This document shows, piece by piece, positions 59,629-64,000 of a stretch of DNA of 64,000 nucleotides. The DNA comes from Halomonas halodenitrificans DSM 735. GTDB taxonomy: Bacteria; Pseudomonadota; Gammaproteobacteria; Pseudomonadales; Halomonadaceae. The notes below the pieces were generated by a model. That model did not search any database. It was given only the letters and a program-made list of their open reading frames with translations, and was not told the origin of the DNA. The DNA is taken from assembly GCF_000620045.1 (NCBI RefSeq), contig NZ_JHVH01000015.1, positions 44,288 to 108,287 of the forward strand. The letters run 5' to 3'. The position numbers and the translations under genes are program-made. How positions within the stretch are numbered: position 1 is the stretch's first letter; the number at the start of each line of letters is the position of its first letter.

Positions 59629-59637
59629 TGCTATACT
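59629..59637 (+). promoter_or_regulatory. Extended -10 promoter of pyrD
   Basis: TGCTATACT, identical to the extended -10 before icd, 37 nt upstream of the pyrD start. No good -35. Confidence 0.5.
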
Positions 59638-59673
59638 CATGCCCGCTCGCGACCACCATTCTTCGGAGACGCC

Positions 59674-60690
59674 ATGTATTCCCTCGCCCGCTCGCTGCTC
59701 TTTCGCCTGGACGCCGAAACCGCCCATGGCGTGGCCTTGAAGGGGCTCGATCTGGCCGGCCGTATGGGCCTGGCGGCGCGTATCGCCGGGGAGACGGTGG
59801 ATGATCCCGTCGAGCTGATGGGGCTGCGCTTCCCCAACCGGGTCGGGCTTGCCGCCGGGCTCGACAAGAATGCCGACCACCTCGACGCCCTGGGGGCACT
59901 GGGCTTCGGTTTCGTGGAGGTGGGCACCGTCACGCCCAGGCCCCAGTCCGGCAATCCGACGCCGCGGTTGTTTCGCCTGCCGGAAGCGGGCGCCATCATC
60001 AATCGCATGGGGTTCAATAACGCCGGGGTCGACCATCTCGTCGCCAGGGTCAGGGCCAGCCGCTTCGAGGGAGTGGTCGGCATCAATATCGGCAAGAACC
60101 TGACGACGCCGGTCGAACGGGCGGTAGATGACTACCTGGCCTGTCTCGAGAAGGTACACGCCCATGCCCACTACATCACCGTGAATATCTCCTCGCCCAA
60201 TACACCGGGCCTGCGTAACCTGCAGTTCGGTGAGCACCTGGATGGCCTGCTGTCGGCGCTACGCGAGAGGGGCGTGCGCCTCGATGGCGATAGCGGTCGC
60301 CGGGTTCCCCTGGCGGTGAAGATCGCGCCGGATATGGACGATGAAGAAGTCGGACTGGTGTCCCAGTGCCTGTCGGCGAATGATATCGATGCGGTGATCG
60401 CGACCAACACCACCGTCTCGAGGGAGGCCGTGGCAGGGCTGGAACACGCCGATGAGCAGGGTGGCCTCTCGGGCCGGCCGGTATTCGAGCCGTCCAATCG
60501 CGTAATCCGAGAGCTCCGCCGCCGCCTTCCCGAGATGCCGATCATCGGGGTCGGGGGTATCGACAGCGGCGAAACCGCCCGGGCCAAGCGTGAGGCCGGC
60601 GCCGACCTGGTCCAGCTCTATTCAGGCTTTATCTATCGCGGTCCTGGGCTGGTGGGGGAGTGCGCCCGGGCCCTGAGCGAGGTGACTTGA
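59674..60690 (+). CDS. pyrD: Dihydroorotate dehydrogenase (quinone), class 2
   Basis: Membrane-associated FMN enzyme of pyrimidine synthesis, 338 residues. The N-terminal helices that contact quinone ([20 protein letters not shown]) mark class 2; [20 protein letters not shown] binds [17 protein letters not shown] holds the catalytic Ser region (about 170-183), and the C-terminal block [20 protein letters not shown], then [14 protein letters not shown], binds phosphate. CGGAG lies 7 nt before the start. Confidence 0.97.
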   Translation: MYSLARSLLFRLDAETAHGVALKGLDLAGRMGLAARIAGETVDDPVELMGLRFPNRVGLAAGLDKNADHLDALGALGFGFVEVGTVTPRPQSGNPTPRLFRLPEAGAIINRMGFNNAGVDHLVARVRASRFEGVVGINIGKNLTTPVERAVDDYLACLEKVHAHAHYITVNISSPNTPGLRNLQFGEHLDGLLSALRERGVRLDGDSGRRVPLAVKIAPDMDDEEVGLVSQCLSANDIDAVIATNTTVSREAVAGLEHADEQGGLSGRPVFEPSNRVIRELRRRLPEMPIIGVGGIDSGETARAKREAGADLVQLYSGFIYRGPGLVGECARALSEVT

Positions 60691-60711
60691 CACGGGTTGG
60701 CCGCATGCATA

Positions 60712-60735
60712 AAGCCCGCGGCGTGCCGCGGGCTT
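60712..60735. terminator. Terminator between pyrD and rmf
   Basis: Perfect 11-bp stem AAGCCCGCGGC/GCCGCGGGCTT with a 2-nt loop, 21 nt past the pyrD stop; serves the convergent rmf as well. Confidence 0.8.
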
Positions 60736-60785
60736 GGGAAAGGGTGAACCTCTCTAGCATGGGGTTCTAGTATCGAATGACGGGT

Positions 60786-60992
60786 TCACACCACCATGGG
60801 GTTCTTATGGATACCGGAGACACCGGTCATGCCGGCCCAATCATCCCCACGACCTTCACGCCAACCGCTCATCCAGTATTCGCGAATATTAACGTCCTGA
60901 CTGGGACAATCATCGCGGGAGCGACCTGAGACACCTGCCTTGTAGCCATGCGTATAAGCACGCTGGAAGCGATCACGTTTCTGTCGTTTCAT
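60786..60992 (-). CDS. rmf: Ribosome modulation factor
   Basis: 68-residue basic protein that dimerises 70S ribosomes into inactive 100S particles in stationary phase. MKRQKRDRFQRAYTHGYKAG, GRSRDDCPSQDVNIREYWMS and GWREGR are the Rmf core. The C-terminal 12 residues (SGIHKNPMVV end) extend past E. coli Rmf (55 residues). AGAGG lies about 8 nt before the ATG at 60992; the frame is open 38 codons further with no better start. The neighbour rlmKL acts on the same ribosome. Confidence 0.93.
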   Translation of the reverse strand: MKRQKRDRFQRAYTHGYKAGVSGRSRDDCPSQDVNIREYWMSGWREGRGDDWAGMTGVSGIHKNPMVV

Positions 60993-61237
60993 TGGACTAC
61001 CTCTTGATAAGGTACCTGACCAGCTCAGAAACCGAGTTTGCCCGAGCCGTAATACGCCAAGGAGCCAGAATGCGGAATGAACAGGCCCCATTGGCAACAA
61101 ACGCATGCGTGTTCTTAGTAGCTACTGTCCTATAGATAGCCCAACTCGATCCGAGTTGTCGACCGCCAATTTGTAACATCACGTTCCCCTGCCTGATGTG
61201 GCATCCACTTACTCTTATCCCTTCGCGGTGATTGCCG
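60993..61237. other. Divergent region between rmf and rlmKL
   Basis: 245 nt that must carry both promoters. Base composition is lower in G+C than the flanking genes. I cannot identify a convincing -35/-10 pair. No open frame here has a recognisable product. Confidence 0.4.
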
Positions 61238-63436
61238 ATGAATTCGATCCTATCCGAGCCTTCCCTAGATCTGCTGATGACCTGTCCCCGAGGCCTCGAG
61301 GAGCTGCTGTCCGAAGAGCTGTCGACCCTCGGCGCCGAGCCCGTCAAGAGCACCGTGGGGGGGGTGAATGCCCGTGCCGACCTGGCGAGTGCCTATCGGG
61401 TCTGCCTGTGGTCACGCCTGGCCAACAGGGTTGTCCTGTGTCTGGCCCGGGAGGAGGGCGTGAGTACTCCCGAGCAGCTACGTGACGCCGTGGCCGCTGT
61501 GCCCTGGGAGCGGCATCTGCCCCCGTCGGCCAGCCTGGCGGTGGACTTCCACGGCCGCAGCGAGGCGATCCGCCATACGCGCTTCGGCGCCCAGACGGTG
61601 AAGGATGGGGTGGTGGATCGCCTGCAGGCCCTGGGCTTGCCGCGCCCTTCGGTGGATCTCAAGCAGCCCGACCTGCGCTGTTATGCCAGTCTCCATCGCG
61701 GTCGCCTGGTGATGGGCATCGATTTTTCCGGGGAAAGCCTGCACCGTCGCGGCTATCGTCGTGATGTCGGCCATGCGCCGCTCAAGGAGAATCTGGCGGC
61801 GGCATTGCTGGTGCGTGCCGGTTGGCCCGAACTGGCACGCCAGGGGGCGCCGCTGGTGGACCCGCTGTGCGGCGCCGGGACCCTGTTGATCGAGGCGGCG
61901 TTGATGGCGGCGGATATGGCCCCGAATCTGGCTCGTGAGCGTTTCGGCTTTCACGGCTGGACGGGACATGACGAGACGATCTGGCGAGAGCTCAAGCGTG
62001 AGGCCGAAGCGCGAGCGAGTATCGGCCGCAAGCGCTGTCGTTCGCGCCTTTACGGCTTCGACCAGAGCCCGGCGGCGCTGGCGGCGGCGAAGGCCAATGC
62101 CATGCGGGCCGGTATCCCGGCGCTGATAGCGCTTCAGGGCGCGGGGCTTGCCGAGCTGGCCTGCCCCCAGGGGCTCGAGGGGGCGCCGGCGGGGCTGGTC
62201 ATCACCAACCCCCCCTATGGGGAACGCCTGGGCGAGTTGCCGGAGCTGGTGACGCTCTACGCCCAGCTGGGTGACGGTGTGCGCGCCGCCTTCCCCGGCT
62301 GGCGCCTGGCGGTCTTCACCGGCAACCCCGACCTCGGCCATCGCATCGGCCTGCGCGCCCACAAGCAGTACGCGCTGCGCAACGGCCCACTGGATACGAA
62401 GCTGCTGCTGATGGCGGTACCCCAGCGGGAGGAGGAAGAAACCGCCGCCCGGCCGTCCCGCTCGGCGGGGGCGCAGATGTTTGCCAATCGGCTGGAGAAG
62501 AACCAGAAGCGGCTCAAGAAGTGGCTGAAGAAGACCGGCGAGAGCTGCTACCGCCTCTATGATGCCGATATGCCGGAGTATGCGGTGGCGGTGGATGTCT
62601 ACGCCGGCCGGGTGCATGTGCAGGAGTATGCCGCGCCGAAGTCGGTGGATGCCGGCCAGGCCCAGAAGCGGCTCTTCGAGGCGCTGGCCGTGATCCCCGA
62701 GGTGCTCGAGGTCGATCCGGCGCGGGTCGTGGTCAAGCGACGCCAGCGTCAGAGCGGGCGTGCCCAGTACGAGAAGCAGGCCGCCACCGGCGAGCGCTTC
62801 GAGGTTCGCGAGGGGCCGGCCAGGCTGTGGATCAACCTGCGCGATTATCTGGATACCGGGCTGTTCCTCGACCATCGCCCGGTGCGCCGGATGCTCGGCG
62901 AGATGGCCGCCGGCAAGCGCTTCCTCAACCTGTTCTGCTATACCGGAGCCGCCACCGTGCAGGCGGGTCTGGGCAGCGGGCAGGGAGACGGCGCCGCGGA
63001 GAGTGTCAGCGTCGACCTCTCCAATACCTACCTGCAGTGGGCCCGGGATAACTTCGCCCTCAATCGCCTCGACCCGGGACGCCATCGTGTCGTGCGCGAC
63101 GACTGCCTGCGCTGGCTGGAGAGGGCCAACGCCGAGTTCGACCTGATCTTCATGGACCCGCCCACCTTCTCCAACTCCAAGAAGATGGACGATACCCTGG
63201 ATATCCAGCGCGACCATGGCCGGCTGCTGCGCCTGGCCATGGCGCGCCTGGCGCCGGACGGGACCCTGGTGTTCTCCAACAACCAGCGCCGCTTCACGCT
63301 GGACGCGGACCTCGCCGAGCATTATGCGGTCAAGGATATCTCGGCCCAGACCTTCGATCCGGATTTCAAGCGCAACCCCGACCTTCACCATGTCTTCCTG
63401 ATTCGCCACCGCGACAACACGGGGGCATCGGCATGA
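61238..63436 (+). CDS. rlmKL: Bifunctional 23S rRNA methyltransferase RlmKL (m2G2445 / m7G2069)
   Basis: Fused enzyme of 732 residues. The THUMP domain (about 45-155) precedes the RlmL methyltransferase (about 165-385) with PLCGAGTLLIEAALMA and the NPPYGERLG motif at 324. The RlmK half (about 400-730) has LFCYTGAATVQAGLGSG and the MDPPTFSNSKKM motif (Asp640). The fusion is usual for gammaproteobacteria; pseudomonads often have it too. The ATG at 61238 is chosen over a TTG 6 nt earlier. Its stop overlaps the next gene by 4 nt. Confidence 0.96.
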   Translation: MNSILSEPSLDLLMTCPRGLEELLSEELSTLGAEPVKSTVGGVNARADLASAYRVCLWSRLANRVVLCLAREEGVSTPEQLRDAVAAVPWERHLPPSASLAVDFHGRSEAIRHTRFGAQTVKDGVVDRLQALGLPRPSVDLKQPDLRCYASLHRGRLVMGIDFSGESLHRRGYRRDVGHAPLKENLAAALLVRAGWPELARQGAPLVDPLCGAGTLLIEAALMAADMAPNLARERFGFHGWTGHDETIWRELKREAEARASIGRKRCRSRLYGFDQSPAALAAAKANAMRAGIPALIALQGAGLAELACPQGLEGAPAGLVITNPPYGERLGELPELVTLYAQLGDGVRAAFPGWRLAVFTGNPDLGHRIGLRAHKQYALRNGPLDTKLLLMAVPQREEEETAARPSRSAGAQMFANRLEKNQKRLKKWLKKTGESCYRLYDADMPEYAVAVDVYAGRVHVQEYAAPKSVDAGQAQKRLFEALAVIPEVLEVDPARVVVKRRQRQSGRAQYEKQAATGERFEVREGPARLWINLRDYLDTGLFLDHRPVRRMLGEMAAGKRFLNLFCYTGAATVQAGLGSGQGDGAAESVSVDLSNTYLQWARDNFALNRLDPGRHRVVRDDCLRWLERANAEFDLIFMDPPTFSNSKKMDDTLDIQRDHGRLLRLAMARLAPDGTLVFSNNQRRFTLDADLAEHYAVKDISAQTFDPDFKRNPDLHHVFLIRHRDNTGASA

Positions 63437-63783
63437 TCCGGCTGACCCTCTACACCACCCTGGGGTGTCATCTCTGCCAGCAGCTGGAGGGGCTGCTGGT
63501 ATCGCTTTGCCATGAACCGGTGGAGTGGACGCGGGTCGAGATCAGCGAGGATGACGCCCTGATGGCGCGCTACGGGGTGCGCATTCCGGTACTGGCCGAT
63601 GCCGCGGGTAACGAACTCGACCGCGGCTTCGAGCCGGCACGCCTGGTGGCGTGGCTCGAGGCGCGTGGCTGGCTGGATGAAGAAGCCTGGCGGCAGCTTC
63701 GGCGTCGACTCGATGGGGAGGGCGTAGGCGGTGAGGCCAGGGCGGCGCAAATCCGCAACGGGAGACGCTATCTAGGGGAGTGA
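63433..63783 (+). CDS. Glutaredoxin family protein (DUF836-like)
   Basis: 116-residue thioredoxin-fold protein with the redox pair at the N-terminus, TTLGCHLCQQLEGLL (CxxC at 12-15), and the cis-proline loop VRIPVLADAAG (about 49-59). The last 35 residues are charged and not part of the fold. Its ATG overlaps the rlmKL stop, so it is translated with rlmKL; the partner in redox exchange is not known. Confidence 0.85.
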   Translation: MIRLTLYTTLGCHLCQQLEGLLVSLCHEPVEWTRVEISEDDALMARYGVRIPVLADAAGNELDRGFEPARLVAWLEARGWLDEEAWRQLRRRLDGEGVGGEARAAQIRNGRRYLGE

Positions 63784-63886
63784 CACCGCCTCGGCCGGGA
63801 CCTTCCGGTGGCCGCTTATTTGCTTTTTCACCCGTTGCTGCTTAGCTTTAACTCGTGATAAGGACACAATACACACCCTGAAAATT

Positions 63887-64000
63887 GGCTCTTCGACGCT
63901 GGGTGTGGAATTCGCCCCCTGAGCTGGGTCAGGATATGACCTCCACGACGACAGGAGGTATGGCATGGACGGCACCCAGATTCTGACCCTCGGCCTGGGC
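63887..64000 (+). mobile_element. Left end of an ISL3-family insertion sequence (cut by the window edge)
   Basis: The terminus appears to be GGCTCTTCGACGCTGGGTGT starting at 63887; ISL3 elements commonly begin GGCTCTT. It is followed 78 nt later by the start of a transposase with a strong ribosome-binding site. Between them is a GGTCA/TGACC inverted repeat (63927-63941). The insertion lies 103 nt after the glutaredoxin stop codon, disrupting no visible gene. The right end and target duplication are outside the window. Confidence 0.6.
63965..64000 (+). CDS. ISL3-family transposase, N-terminal 12 residues only
   Basis: ATG at 63965 follows AGGAGG by 6 nt and reads MDGTQILTLGLG to the edge of the window. 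This opening resembles ISL3 transposases of Halomonas and Pseudomonas, which continue with a PW motif and zinc-ribbon Cys residues. Only the start can be judged here. Confidence 0.55.
   Translation, partial: MDGTQILTLGLG

Noticed and set aside
61478..63409. 643-codon open frame antisense to rlmKL
   Set aside because: Same cause; rlmKL motifs are intact on the plus strand.
63772..63975. 67-codon minus-strand frame near the window end
   Set aside because: Runs across the IS boundary and has no supporting features.

Overview
This window is a G+C-rich chromosomal segment of a gammaproteobacterium, most likely a Halomonas-type member of the Halomonadaceae. The grounds are the gene content and order (purB-hflD-mnmA; clpS-clpA-infA-bpt-aat-ftsK-lolA-rarA), an outer-membrane lipoprotein and OmpW repertoire, rmf beside rlmKL, the large 1612-residue NAD-glutamate dehydrogenase, and strong codon bias that leaves long antisense shadows. 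Nearly all of it is core chromosome. I found no prophage, CRISPR array, toxin-antitoxin pair, defence island or biosynthetic cluster; the only mobile DNA is the left end of an ISL3-type insertion sequence cut off by the right edge of the window.

Layout. 1-3.0 kb: a DUF3549-rimB-rimK operon (minus; rimK is cut by the left edge), then yqcC and ompW. 3.8-9.7 kb: proline use, with putP, putA and an AraC-type regulator; the putA upstream region carries two 10-bp direct repeats exactly 21 bp apart, next to a candidate -35. 9.8-11.1 kb: a small membrane protein, tRNA-Gly(CCC) with its own promoter, an orphan plus-strand terminator and a CBS-pair protein. 11.2-16.9 kb (plus): a Pmp3-like protein, a DMT exporter, nadK, a metallophosphoesterase, a rhomboid protease, yeaC and a DUF2797 protein. 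17.0-18.7 kb: a two-gene periplasmic sulfite dehydrogenase. 19-25.9 kb: an orphan protein, gabT, an 821-residue multi-copy DUF1266 protein, an NlpC/P60 lipoprotein and an MFS permease. 26-29.4 kb: slyD, a small membrane protein, slyB and aceA. 29.8-35.8 kb (minus): rluE-nudJ-mnmA-hflD-purB-roxA-GNAT, a translation/RNA-modification series with several 4-nt overlaps. 36-39.7 kb: two unrelated NADP isocitrate dehydrogenases, divergently transcribed. 39.8-44.6 kb: a complete bacterial N-degron pathway (clpS, clpA, bpt, aat) around infA. 44.7-53 kb: ftsK, lolA, rarA, a hemerythrin-fold protein, murI and trmA. 53.2-60.7 kb: gdhB, mgtE and pyrD. 60.8-63.8 kb: rmf, rlmKL and a glutaredoxin-like protein, then the IS edge.

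How the genes work together. Several neighbours form carbon-nitrogen routes: proline to glutamate (putA), glutamate to 2-oxoglutarate (gdhB), GABA to succinate semialdehyde (gabT), and the isocitrate branch point (aceA against two Icd enzymes). A second theme is ribosome and tRNA maintenance (rimK/rimB, roxA, rluE, mnmA, trmA, rlmKL, rmf, infA), together with protein turnover by ClpAS. The most useful leads for follow-up are the putA operator, the multi-copy DUF1266 protein, the hemerythrin-fold protein that has lost iron ligands, the orphan terminator beside tRNA-Gly, and the divergent icd pair. I did not find convincing evidence of a wholly new system.
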